A stretch of DNA of 53,344 nt from Deltaproteobacteria bacterium (GTDB taxonomy: Bacteria > Myxococcota_C > UBA6777), in assembly GCA_002731275.1 (NCBI GenBank), contig PCBK01000074.1, positions 1 to 53,344 of the forward strand. Direction: 5' to 3'. Both the position numbers and the translations under genes were made by a program. A model generated the notes under the pieces. It had not been told where the DNA came from. It searched no databases and saw only the letters and a program-made list of their open reading frames with translations. Below, piece by piece: positions 34,450 to 44,400 of this stretch; the stretch's first letter is position 1; each line of letters begins with the position of its first letter.

Positions 34450-35121
34450 TCACAGAAAGGTCGCGATCTTGTCCAGAGATTTCTTTTGAATGTCTGGAAC
34501 TTTAGCATCCTCATCGGGGTATCCAACGACGAGGATGAGATAGGGCCGCTCATTCTCTGGTCGACCAAGGACATCGCGCAAGAATCCCATTGGACTGGGC
34601 GTATGTGTGAGTGTCGCGAGTCCTGCGTGATGAAGCGCGGTGATCAACATCCCCGTCGCGATCCCCACAGACTCCTGCACATAATAATGTTTTCGCTTCG
34701 AGCCATCCTCGTCCAGTTGGTAACTCTGACCAAAGATGACGATCAACGCCGGAGCGTGCTCCAAAAAAGGCTTGTTCGCATCCGTCCCAAGAGGCGCGAG
34801 AGCTTCCAGCCACTCTTCGGGCGCGCGCCCTTCGTAGAACGCCCGCTCCTCCTCTTCGGCGGCCTCGCGAATCTTGCGTTTTAACGCGGGTTGTCTCACG
34901 ACGACAAAATGCCAGGGTTGCATGTTCGCGCCATTTGGTGCCGTCCCTGCCGCTTTGATACACTCTTCAAGGACACCAGTGGGAATGACACGTGTCGAAA
35001 AATCCCGCACAGTACGACGCCGCTTGATCTCCTCGTAAAACGCCGACGCACGTGCCTGCATCTCTTCAGGAGAGTACTCGATAAACCCCGTAAGTGGTAG
35101 GAACGTCTCTGCCTCAGCCAT
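34450..35121 (-). CDS. Nitroreductase-fold flavoprotein, iodotyrosine deiodinase-like
   Basis: A 223-residue protein; ATG 35121 follows AAGGAGTAAG. FMN-binding features: [15 protein letters not shown] and [16 protein letters not shown]. The lid region [15 protein letters not shown]...[10 protein letters not shown] aligns with iodotyrosine deiodinase. It has Glu92, Tyr96 and Lys117 at the same spacing as the human substrate-binding Glu157, Tyr161 and Lys182. This argues for reductive dehalogenation of halotyrosine, not generic nitroreduction. It lies 17 bases after the M24 peptidase gene and 125 bases before the radical SAM gene. Confidence 0.82.
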   Translation of the reverse strand: MAEAETFLPLTGFIEYSPEEMQARASAFYEEIKRRRTVRDFSTRVIPTGVLEECIKAAGTAPNGANMQPWHFVVVRQPALKRKIREAAEEEERAFYEGRAPEEWLEALAPLGTDANKPFLEHAPALIVIFGQSYQLDEDGSKRKHYYVQESVGIATGMLITALHHAGLATLTHTPSPMGFLRDVLGRPENERPYLILVVGYPDEDAKVPDIQKKSLDKIATFL

Positions 35122-35138
35122 CAACTTACTCCTTCCGC

Positions 35139-36512
35139 TTAGCCATTTGCCATATGTTGTTCAAGCTCGTCACAATGCTTGACGATGGGTGTACCAAGAA
35201 CACGATGACCCGCTTGTGTCACGAGAACGTCGTCTTCAATCCGAATGCCACCGAAATCGCGGTAGTCTCCAAGCGCGTCATATTGGATAAACGCTTCGTG
35301 CTTCTTCTCCGAAGCCCACATGTCCATCAACGTAGGGATAAAGTAGATACCTGGCTCGATCGTCACGACATGTCCGGGTTCGAGCTCTCTCGCGAGGCGC
35401 AAGAACCCAAGCCCAAATTGTGTAGAGCGCACTCCAGGAGCGCCATAACCAACGACATCACCGAGATCTTCCATATCGTGAACATCAACTCCCAACATGT
35501 GCCCTAACCCGTGGGGAAAGAACAACGCGTGCGCTCCTGCCGCGACAGCCTCCTTGGGATCACCCTTCATCAAACCGAGGTCTTGCAACCCGCGAACGAT
35601 GGTCTCCGACGCGAGCAGGTGGACGTCTTTAAATGTTACACCTGGTTTCATCGCCTCGATCGCATCGAGCTGCGAACGTAGCACGACCTCATAGATCTCC
35701 CGCTGCTGCGTCGAGAACGTCCCATTTACAGGGAACGTCCTCGTAATATCCGAAGCATAGCCAAGGGCCGGCTCCATCCCAAAGTCCATCAGCAACAAAC
35801 GCTGCTCGTCCAGAGTCTCCAAACCGTAGTGATGCGAGTGAAGAATCTCGCCATGTGTCGTCACAATAGGCTGAAAGGATGTGTCCCACTGTTGGCTGTA
35901 CACTTGCTGCATGATCGAGCCATACACCTGTGCCTCGGACATCGAAGTGAGCGGCAATTGCATCACATTGTGAAAGATCTCCCTTGTGCGCGACAACGCG
36001 TCCTCAATCGCGGCGACCTCTCCATCATCCTTGATCAAACGCTGCGCGACGACCGCTTCGACGAGCGCAGAAGACACACCCGCTTTCACATCAGCAGGTG
36101 TTTGCTCAAGATACTCAGCCAAAGAGAGCAGCATATTGGCGTGCGAAGGGGGAAGATAAAGCGGAGACTCTAAGGCTTTTAACTGCGTAGGGAAGGATGA
36201 AAAGGGTTCACACACAGAGACCTCGGCGTGTGCTCCCCAAGCGTCCAATGAACGTTGTTCTCCCGTCCAAACAACAGTGTCGAGATCAAACGGAGGACCA
36301 AACAAGATATCGCGCCCATCAGGAAACGAGAGCAACGCAAAACCCGTCTCAGGAATCCCTGTATAGTACAAAAAGTGGGAGTTTTGCCGAAACGGCATGT
36401 AGGCATTGTCGGGATAATTACGGGATTGGTATTGGCTGCTCAGTAAACAGATCACACCATCTTCTGCGCCGAGCATTTGATGGAGTTGTTTTCGCCTTTG
36501 GGCATATGACAT
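35139..36512 (-). CDS. Aminopeptidase P-type M24 metallopeptidase
   Basis: A 457-residue cytosolic Xaa-Pro aminopeptidase-like enzyme, started at 36512 after AAGGAGGAACAAT. The N-terminal creatinase-type domain is about residues 1-165. The pita-bread domain has all metal ligands: Asp243 (LMDFG), Asp255 ([13 protein letters not shown]), His338 ([13 protein letters not shown]), Glu386 (TIEPGIYF) and Glu426 ([11 protein letters not shown]). It removes N-terminal residues before proline. It precedes the deiodinase-like gene closely, so the two are probably co-transcribed. Confidence 0.88.
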   Translation of the reverse strand: MSYAQRRKQLHQMLGAEDGVICLLSSQYQSRNYPDNAYMPFRQNSHFLYYTGIPETGFALLSFPDGRDILFGPPFDLDTVVWTGEQRSLDAWGAHAEVSVCEPFSSFPTQLKALESPLYLPPSHANMLLSLAEYLEQTPADVKAGVSSALVEAVVAQRLIKDDGEVAAIEDALSRTREIFHNVMQLPLTSMSEAQVYGSIMQQVYSQQWDTSFQPIVTTHGEILHSHHYGLETLDEQRLLLMDFGMEPALGYASDITRTFPVNGTFSTQQREIYEVVLRSQLDAIEAMKPGVTFKDVHLLASETIVRGLQDLGLMKGDPKEAVAAGAHALFFPHGLGHMLGVDVHDMEDLGDVVGYGAPGVRSTQFGLGFLRLARELEPGHVVTIEPGIYFIPTLMDMWASEKKHEAFIQYDALGDYRDFGGIRIEDDVLVTQAGHRVLGTPIVKHCDELEQHMANG

Positions 36513-36578
36513 ATTGTTCCTCCTTATTCTTTGTGTGAAGCATACCAAACATCACCCAAAAGAGGAACAGACTACATC

Positions 36579-37940
36579 TCAGCGCACAACATCCACAGTC
36601 TCCCCTTCGATCTGAACACGTTGTGGGAGTGAGACTTCAAAGCAGGCACCGACCCCGTCGGGGTTGGCACAACAGACAATCCTTCCCCCCATCCCCTCGA
36701 TCAACTCCTTACAAATCGTAAGCCCCAATCCCGCGCCAGGATGGGCCCCAATATGTGTCATCTCAAGCTGGACAAACTCGGAGAAGATAGACTCCCACTT
36801 ATCTTCGGGGATCCCCTTGCCTGTATCTCGTACACGGAACAAGTGCCACATTCCACCTTGCTGCAACTCTTGCGAGACTTCGAGGCGAATGCTCCCTTTC
36901 TCCGTAAACTTAACGGCGTTGTGAAGCAGATTCGTGAGCACTTGCAACAACCTCACTCTGTCCGCATACATCGTCCTCTCTGCGATCTGTATATCCAACG
37001 TAAGCGTGTTGGATGTACGCTCTGCGTACTTCTCCACGCTCTTGAGCGCGTCTTCGGCGAGCTGTTCGACAGAAAAATCTTCTAATGAGAACTGTAGTTG
37101 ACCGAGTTCGAGCTTTGAAAAGTCGAGAATATCGCGGATCAAATACAACAACGTCTCACCAGAACGCTTAATCTTACCGAGATCTTCGACACGCCCTTCA
37201 TCTCCATCATCCTCCGCGTCCTCCTGCATCATCTCCGCATACCCGATGATCACATTCAATGGAGTGCGTAATTCGTGACTCATCTTCGCCAGAAAGATCG
37301 TCTTGGCCTCGTTCGCCTGCTCAAGCTCCCCCTTCGCATAGTTGAGCTCCTTCAACGTACGGGTCCACTGCTCGATCAGATACGCCCACGGCAAAAACAC
37401 AGCCAAACACAACAACACCAACACGATAGTGCCACTGACCCACGGACGTGACATCGCAGAGTTCGCCTGGATGGAGAGCGGAATGGTTAAACTGCCACTC
37501 ACGAGGGCTGAAGAGACAAAGAAGATCGTGATGAGCACCCATCCCAGCGCAGCAAGCCCCGCTTTTCGACCAAAAAACATCCCCGCCATCACCACAAACG
37601 AGAACAAAAAGACACGCCCATCCCCACTCAGCCCGGCCAATAACAACCCAAGCAAACCAAAAGAGTAGATCACAAACAACAAAAACAACGCCCGGACAAC
37701 AAAGGTCGACCGCTTCGAAAATGTGATCCAGGCGAGAATACCGTAAAGCAATAGATAGATGGGAACAGGCGTCCAGAGCGAATCCATAAACGAATTGTAA
37801 ATCCCCGCACACACACCCAAGGAACCAAAGCCAAACACCACAATTGTGATCCTATTGAGGATAAACCCCAACCACTTTTTGTAATGCCCAATTTCATCCA
37901 ACGCTGGTGCACCGCGCGAGAGATCTTTCTCTTTCAACAT
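36579..37940 (-). CDS. Membrane sensor histidine kinase (orphan)
   Basis: A 453-residue kinase with about six N-terminal transmembrane segments (residues 25-190), a short coiled linker, the H box FLAKMSHELRTPLN (His222), N box VLTNLLHNAVKFT, G1 VRDTGKGI and G2 GAGLGLTICKELIEGMGG. There is no PAS, HAMP or receiver domain and no response regulator nearby. It lies 66 bases upstream of the M24 gene on the same strand. The signal is unknown; a 7TM-like or MASE-type sensor input is plausible. Confidence 0.88.
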   Translation of the reverse strand: MLKEKDLSRGAPALDEIGHYKKWLGFILNRITIVVFGFGSLGVCAGIYNSFMDSLWTPVPIYLLLYGILAWITFSKRSTFVVRALFLLFVIYSFGLLGLLLAGLSGDGRVFLFSFVVMAGMFFGRKAGLAALGWVLITIFFVSSALVSGSLTIPLSIQANSAMSRPWVSGTIVLVLLCLAVFLPWAYLIEQWTRTLKELNYAKGELEQANEAKTIFLAKMSHELRTPLNVIIGYAEMMQEDAEDDGDEGRVEDLGKIKRSGETLLYLIRDILDFSKLELGQLQFSLEDFSVEQLAEDALKSVEKYAERTSNTLTLDIQIAERTMYADRVRLLQVLTNLLHNAVKFTEKGSIRLEVSQELQQGGMWHLFRVRDTGKGIPEDKWESIFSEFVQLEMTHIGAHPGAGLGLTICKELIEGMGGRIVCCANPDGVGACFEVSLPQRVQIEGETVDVVR

Positions 37941-38196
37941 AGATTACCTACCCATCCAAATGGCAGCACAAACTCCAATCATCATAGAGCCCATGCTACC
38001 TACAAAATCATTTCCAAGTCATGTGGCCGAGCATACCAAAAAAGAGACCATTGGAGAAGAATAAAACACCTCCACAGTTCTCTGTTCTCGTTTGTTGGCT
38101 GTCCCAAAAAGGTAGGAGAGAACACTTGCTTCCATCTGAATATACCACCAACATGTCCATGTAATTGTTTTGCTCAAGAACGACAAGGAAAGCACA
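37941..38196. other. Divergent intergenic region
   Basis: About 256 bases between the kinase and the transglutaminase-like gene. It is expected to hold both promoters. No repeat or RNA was seen. Confidence 0.4.
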
Positions 38197-38889
38197 ATGT
38201 CGACAGAATCCCTCGAAACATACCTCGCACGCACCTACTTTTTGGACACAGACCATCCAGCGATACAAGCATGGGTCGAGCAGACCACCTCAACAGCTCA
38301 AACAGATGTAGAGAAGGCTATCGCGCTGTTCAATGCAACGAGAGACGACATCTTTTACAACCCCTACCATGTCGATTTTACGCCACAATTTTTCAAGGCC
38401 AGCAACACTCTAGAGCGTGGTCGTTCTTTCTGCGTGGCGAAAGCCATCCTATACGCGACAGGGCTAAGAGTTGTTGGTATTCCAAGTAGACTCGGCTTTG
38501 CAGATGTCAGGAACCATCTGTCGTCACAAAGATTGCTTGATCTGATGAAGAGCGATGTCTTTACTTATCATGGCTATACAGAGCTCTATCTGAATGGTAA
38601 GTGGCGAAAAGCCACACCGACCTTCAACACATCTTTGTGCCACAAGATAAACATACCAGTGCTCGACTTTGATGGAGAAAACGACGCCTTATTCCATGCA
38701 TACACCAATGATGGTCAACGACATATGGAATACATTCACTATCATGAACCATCTGATGACTTTCACATCACATCTCTTCTCAACGCATGGAAAAAGCATT
38801 ACCCTCACTTCTTCGGAAATAACACATATTCACAAATACATGGAAATTTCGAGAAGGAACTTTTGGAAGATAGACGTTTGAACAGTTGA
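38197..38889 (+). CDS. Transglutaminase-like protein
   Basis: A 230-residue soluble protein; ATG 38197 follows AAGGAAAG. The papain-like fold signature is visible: LERGRSFCVAKAILYATGLR (Cys79), TYHGYTELYLNGKWRKATP (His125). The third position, often Asp in DPT, is Thr140 in ATPTFN; a similar ATP form occurs in some bacterial relatives. It probably hydrolyses or transfers amide or peptide bonds in the cytosol. It stands alone. Confidence 0.75.
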   Translation: MSTESLETYLARTYFLDTDHPAIQAWVEQTTSTAQTDVEKAIALFNATRDDIFYNPYHVDFTPQFFKASNTLERGRSFCVAKAILYATGLRVVGIPSRLGFADVRNHLSSQRLLDLMKSDVFTYHGYTELYLNGKWRKATPTFNTSLCHKINIPVLDFDGENDALFHAYTNDGQRHMEYIHYHEPSDDFHITSLLNAWKKHYPHFFGNNTYSQIHGNFEKELLEDRRLNS

Positions 38890-39027
38890 CACACTCATAA
38901 ACACATGATAGTACCCTTTATATTCGGTCGTTCATAAGTTTACATACAACATACGACACGCAAGCACAGGATAACATCACATCTGAAGTCACACATAGAC
39001 TCATAACACCAAACAGGAGAGATCGAG

Positions 39028-39576
39028 TTGACATGTCCATACGGCACCAAGAAATATCGTGTACAAAGCATACTCTTTCTCCTTTGTACCGTATGGATCA
39101 GTGTGTTTAGCTTGTCACACGCCAACGCAACGCCTTTGGATCCCCCAACACTCGATGAAAACGCTCAAGTCAATGGAGCGTCATCTCTTCGTTCCCCTGT
39201 CGGTCCTTTGTCTCTTCGACAACAATCTCTCGTAACAACGGGCATTCACGTTGCGATCCCGGTGTTGATCCTCGACATCATCCCTCTACTAGGCAATCTC
39301 GTCGCGCTCCCATCAGGAGCAGGTCGACTCACCTGGGGGATCTTCGGCGTCTCATTTGGCGCTGTTGGGAGCCTTTTGACGATCCCAGCGATGAACATTC
39401 CATATGTGGGGATGGCCCTGGTCATTTTACAGACGTTCTTAATCGTCTTGAGCACCACCAACATCGTCCTCTCTCAATTCTTTCCCCAAGCGAGAGAGAA
39501 TCCCATCCGCCTTATATCAGCGACAAGTCACATAAACATCCACACACACGGCAGCACCCTTCGTGTGACCTTTTAG
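39028..39576 (+). CDS. Exported small membrane protein, paralogue 1
   Basis: A 182-residue protein starting at TTG 39028 after AGGAGAG. It has a signal-like N-terminus (FLLCTVWISVFSLSHANA), a polar linker and three hydrophobic segments (VAIPVLILDIIPLLGNLVAL; WGIFGVSFGAVGSLLTIPA; MALVILQTFLIVLSTTNIV). The tail (THGSTLRVTF) ends in Phe. It is paralogous to the next gene, sharing GNLVA, RL.WGI.G and TNIV at matching places. Function is unknown. The next gene begins 8 bases after its stop. Confidence 0.7.
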   Translation: MTCPYGTKKYRVQSILFLLCTVWISVFSLSHANATPLDPPTLDENAQVNGASSLRSPVGPLSLRQQSLVTTGIHVAIPVLILDIIPLLGNLVALPSGAGRLTWGIFGVSFGAVGSLLTIPAMNIPYVGMALVILQTFLIVLSTTNIVLSQFFPQARENPIRLISATSHINIHTHGSTLRVTF

Positions 39577-39584
39577 CCAACAAC

Positions 39585-40196
39585 ATGGTCAAAACAATGC
39601 AACACAGCTTTTGTCTCCAACACACCATCTCTTTCGCGTTTGCGTGCCTGTTTGTGCTGTTTGGTATAGCGAACGTACAAGCATCACCACTTCAAACGGC
39701 GCCCCTCCGTGTACCAGCTCTCGAAGACAAGACAACTCCATTTTTACTACGCCCACCCCAACTGCAATTGCCTCGAAGACAATGGAGAAGACACGGCGAG
39801 CTGAGTGTTCTTTCGCAGAAACAGAGCATCACCTCGGACCCTGATCTTCTTACAGCCTCCTTGATCTTGTTGATCCCAACAACCCTCGCGGAGCTTACGA
39901 TCTTTATCGGGAACTTGATCGCCTTTACCACCAAGAAAGCCCGCCTTCTCTGGGGGATTCAGGGGGCAGCGATGAGCGTACTTGGTGCGCTGGTGTCGTT
40001 GCCTTGGATACTCAGTGGACTGAGGAACGGCATGGCAGTCCCGTTTATCGCCCTACATGTGGCTCTTTTGGGGGTAAGTATCACCAACATCGTCCAGTAC
40101 CAACCCCCCAAAAAAACGAGCGTGCTCACCCCGTGGTTCTCCATCCACCCCACTCATGGAGCGCAAGTTGGCGTATCCTACCTTGGTCAATTTTGA
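39585..40196 (+). CDS. Exported small membrane protein, paralogue 2
   Basis: A 203-residue protein with signal FAFACLFVLFGIANVQA, a basic Pro-rich linker, three membrane segments (LILLIPTTLAELTIFIGNLIAF; GIQGAAMSVLGALVSLPWIL; MAVPFIALHVALLGVSITNIV) and the tail HPTHGAQVGVSYLGQF. It is a diverged tandem duplicate of the preceding gene and in the same operon. No enzyme motif is visible. Confidence 0.7.
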   Translation: MVKTMQHSFCLQHTISFAFACLFVLFGIANVQASPLQTAPLRVPALEDKTTPFLLRPPQLQLPRRQWRRHGELSVLSQKQSITSDPDLLTASLILLIPTTLAELTIFIGNLIAFTTKKARLLWGIQGAAMSVLGALVSLPWILSGLRNGMAVPFIALHVALLGVSITNIVQYQPPKKTSVLTPWFSIHPTHGAQVGVSYLGQF

Positions 40197-40331
40197 ACAT
40201 CATCACAGACGAATTCAGAGACAGCCTCTTGACCATCATGTAGAAGCGTAGCATTCTGTCACATCTTTCTTTTCGAGAAGGTGTGCAGAATAAAAATGTC
40301 CCTTGTCTTGTTTCAGGAGTGGACACTCCAA

Positions 40332-41084
40332 ATGGACTCTGCAAAGGACAAGGCACTTATGCGTCGCAGAGGAGATGATGACAAGGTTGTCAAACGGTAT
40401 GGGAGAATGTCGATGACCAAAGACCTCACAAAACAACGCTCTCTCGCAGTCCAGCCAGTAAAAGGTCTTATGCTCCCTAAACAGGGGACATTCCGAAAGA
40501 TGTCTGGTGGATTTTTATTGATGGTGAGCTTCTTTTTACCTGCCATTTTTACAAAAGACAGCACGGTTTACCCCTTCCTCAATGGGATGCTTTTTCAGGA
40601 CATCTGGCTTCAGAGCTTTCTACCGATTCTGTACCTCTCGGGCTTTACCTCAGGATTGGTCTCGATGATTGGACGCTTTCGCGCGCTTGGTGTGCCAAAA
40701 CTCGTGTTGTTCGTCCACCTCGTCGTCAACACGCTGGTCGTTTTGGGTTCCGGTGTCGTGTTGTTTATGGCCCTCCTCACTCCAAATAAGCACGACTTCA
40801 GTCTCGTATTGATTGGCCCAGCTTTGTTGATTTGGCTCCCCATCTTCGTCCAGTTCGGATTGACGTGGATCAACCGAAAAAAACCGTTCTCCTGGAAACT
40901 CGCCCGTGTCACTTGGATCGGCGCCATTATGTCGCTGGTGTACTTCTCAATGGCGATCTTTACGGCGATGTACAACGCAGATCAGCAGGTCGGCTACGGT
41001 ATGTACGTCTCAGTCGCAGCCGCAATCCTCATTATGACAGGTGGCGTACAAAACGAAGAGCGCAAAACATACCACTCACTCTAA
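40332..41084 (+). CDS. Six-segment inner-membrane protein, unknown function
   Basis: A 250-residue protein; ATG 40332 follows AGGAGTGG, favoured over an upstream in-frame ATG. A basic cytoplasmic head of about 45 residues is followed by about six hydrophobic helices (for example ILYLSGFTSGLVSMIG, VHLVVNTLVVLGSGVVLFMA, LIGPALLIWLPIFVQFGLTW, GAIMSLVYFSMAIFTAMY). No known transporter motif is visible. It is convergent with the small gene at 41113. Confidence 0.7.
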   Translation: MDSAKDKALMRRRGDDDKVVKRYGRMSMTKDLTKQRSLAVQPVKGLMLPKQGTFRKMSGGFLLMVSFFLPAIFTKDSTVYPFLNGMLFQDIWLQSFLPILYLSGFTSGLVSMIGRFRALGVPKLVLFVHLVVNTLVVLGSGVVLFMALLTPNKHDFSLVLIGPALLIWLPIFVQFGLTWINRKKPFSWKLARVTWIGAIMSLVYFSMAIFTAMYNADQQVGYGMYVSVAAAILIMTGGVQNEERKTYHSL

Positions 41085-41112
41085 GCCCCTTTCCATCCCC
41101 AACAAAACACCT

Positions 41113-41379
41113 TCAACCTTCCTTGTACCAAAGACGCAACACCTGATACCAACGCGCTGACATATCCCCAGAGGTTTTGAGGCTCGTGTCCTCGCGACCT
41201 TCCTCGTAGTGTGCGTGAATATTGGGTAAAACCAACGTCTCGATGTTAACGACCTTCACCTTTCGATCCCAGATCCACTGATTGAGTTCCTCAAGTGTCT
41301 CTTCCAGAGACGCAAATGATCGAGTGAAAAGACCTGATTCTTTCTCCTTGGGGACAAAATCCTTGTAGCGCAAATTCAC
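41113..41379 (-). CDS. Small hypothetical protein (88 aa)
   Basis: An 88-residue soluble protein with a strong AGGAGGTG site. It has charged helices (FASLEETLEELNQWIWDRK) and Trp/Tyr near the end (ARWYQVLRLWYKEG). No family was recognised. It lies 36 bases after the giant voltage-sensor protein gene on the same strand and may be co-expressed with it. Confidence 0.65.
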   Translation of the reverse strand: MNLRYKDFVPKEKESGLFTRSFASLEETLEELNQWIWDRKVKVVNIETLVLPNIHAHYEEGREDTSLKTSGDMSARWYQVLRLWYKEG

Positions 41380-41415
41380 TGGTCACCTCCTGACTTCGTT
41401 GAAATGAACACAACA

Positions 41416-44400
41416 CTACTTGTAATTACCAAGCTGATACACGAGCTCTCTGTACAATCGGATATCGAGCTGTGTGAGCGTTTGAAGTGTCCGGATGGAG
41501 AGCATCTCCTCAGTCCAGATACTGTGTTCGCGAATCACCTCGTCGAAGATTCCACTGATACGCTCGTTGGGGTGCTTGTCTTCTTCTCCACAACTCGCAG
41601 CAAATGACTTAAAGATCTCGTACAGATCATCCCGACGTGCGAGGTACACTCGCCACAACACGCGGAGCTCTTCCTCGGAGAGGGGTCTCGTCGCAAGTCT
41701 CCGACATGTGAGCTCAAAACGTTGGTATTCCTTGTCGCGAATGGGTGAAAACAAGCGTCCCCAAAAGCGCTTCCATTGAGACCTGACCCGTCGAAGGAGT
41801 TGTGTCTTGGGGGCTACTTCTGCGCTGAGCACTTCATCCACGAAATCTTCAAGCGCTTCAAAGGAGAGATGCAAGCTTCGGATCTTCTTGTAGTCGGAGA
41901 TATAGCACGCAGTGATCGCCCTGATCACCTCACCACGCTTGGCGACAAGGCCCGGCGCGACGTTGTGAAGGTAACCGTGTAGCTGTTCACCACTCAATCC
42001 CACATGCTCGAGTAACAAGTGAAGGTCCTCTAGCTGTTTCTCACGAGTTTCGCGTAAGACCTCGAACATCCGACGCTCTCGTTTGATAGCGCCAATGTAA
42101 TCGAGATCTTGACTGAAGCCATATCCCTCGATCCCTGAGCCTTGATGTCCAGGCAAAAAGAGCCCCAAGTACTCAACATCAAACAGCGCACGAAGCCTCA
42201 TACACTCGATATACACAGGTTTTCTCATCCTGTTGATCTTGCGAATCGCGACGCCAAAGTGCGTGCGCCCCGGATGGGTTTGTTCGCTGTGAGAAGGAGG
42301 CTGGAGGACATCTCGTACGAGCTTTAGCACTCGCTGTACCCCCCAAACAGTGAACTTCACAAACGACCACAAGAGCGTGATCGGCAACAAGAAGATCTTG
42401 CCACTCGAAGCATAGCTTTGGTAAAGCTGGTAGAAATTCACCGTGCGTTGTTCTTTGGGGAGTGTATGAAACGGAAAGAAGCCGAATAAATCGCGGATCA
42501 GGTGTTCGCGCTCTTGTTGCATCAAGGACATCACATCCTCACCAAAGATATCTTTGATGATCTCGTCTTGCTCGTTCTGATTGGAGAGAAAGTGCAACGC
42601 GGTGAAGGTCGTCGTGCGAAAGGGCACCTCGTGTTTTTTGGAGCGCTGCACAGGAAGTCTCATCCCGGCGAGCTTCTTTTTGCGGTTTTGTCGCCACGTC
42701 TGATAATGCGCAAGACTCTCTTCTGACTGCCACGCAAGCTCCTTGAGAGGGATACAATTTTGGTTGTACTCAGCGATCAACTGCGCGACGCGGTGGGCGA
42801 GACTATCGGTGATCGAGGCAAACCAAAGATAGGGCCCCAAATACAGAAGAAGTTTGGCTCGTGAGAGGTCGAGCCGCTCGATACGTAGCCCTTCTAAAAG
42901 AGAGAGGGAGAGCCGATGTTTTCGAACGTTTTGGATCGCGATGTTTCCGAGCAACTGGTTCGTTGTCTGCCTGTCACTCTTGTGTAGTGGTGTCCCATCG
43001 AGATAATCTTCGTACAGTTGCAAGACCTTCTCTTGTGCGTGCCACTGTGGTTGGAAATGAAAACCAGGGTCTTGTGTCGGCTCTGCTCGCCAATCAGAAG
43101 ATTCATGCCCCACAGCCATCGCCTGAAGGTGTCCAGAGAGTTGTCGAAAGGATGCGGACTCAGGCGTAACACTTCCGTCCTTGAGGACCTCTTCTGCTTG
43201 CAATACGCGCCGCAACAGCTCGCGTAAATCGTTGTCCTGATTGAGCAACTTGATCTGCTTGAGGCGACCGATGAATTGAGCCTCCGAGATCCTCGCGAAA
43301 AAATCAGTCGCCTCACCTGCGATCATCCGGAACCAGAGCCCCAACAGCAAGGGGATCATACTGAGCAAACCCAAAATGATGATCGGCGCACCGAGATATT
43401 TTCCCAAAAAGCCCGACACGCCACTCAACGCACCAAATGAGAACAAGTTGATCAGCCCTGACACGAGCAAAAACAAAAACCCAAACATAAACAATCTGCG
43501 GGCTGGACGCATCGTCGCATTCACCAGTGTTAATCCGATACGATCGAGGACTTGTGGCCCTGTCACCATGCCATAAAAGTCACCGGCCCAATAGATCCAG
43601 GACTGAATACGTTCCAATCCTCCACCGACTCGTCGAATAAACCAGGCAACAAGCGCCGCCGTGTCCAACTCGTCATGGGCCCGTGCGAGCTGATAAAATC
43701 CAGGAAGACTTCGGATAATAGGCGAAGAAAACAATTGAAAAGCACGATTGCAGTAACGAATGAAGTCAAAGCCCAGCACCTCTTCGACTTGTACCGCGTC
43801 CATCCCCAACATCTTGTTGACGAGGACCTCAAAAGAGATGTCCCCCCCGCCCAAAAACATATCGCTCTGTGTCCAGATACGGTACGTCCCACCGTACATC
43901 GACACTGTGGATTGCACATTGCGAAGCTGCTCCTCAAGAAGCGCCAGACGTGGAGCCGCTTCGGTCTTTTGCAACACCAATGATAAGCGCTTCCGACATC
44001 GTTCACGGAGCGTTTGTAGCTCCAAAGAGAAAGAGGACGTGTCCTCACCGACGTTGTCTTCAGGTGCAGGAAACAACACGATGTTGCGGTTAAACACAGT
44101 CTCATATTTCCGAAGTAGACGATCCGTACCGCGCACCATGAAGGACAGCAGACGAAACATCCGAATCAATGGACGGAAGATACGGACATACCGCGCAAGA
44201 CGTGAGACACGGACAAGGCGAAGCGCCCGCCCTCCAGAGAGAGAAGCGATAAATACGGTTGGATTCCACAACCAGATCAAAAAGGAGAACGGGATGGAGG
44301 GCAAGAAGTCGATCAAGAAGTGCCGACGGACATAGAGCAAGCGTCCCTCAGCCATCCACAACTTCACACCGAACTCGGCCAAAAACAGCGCACATACGAT

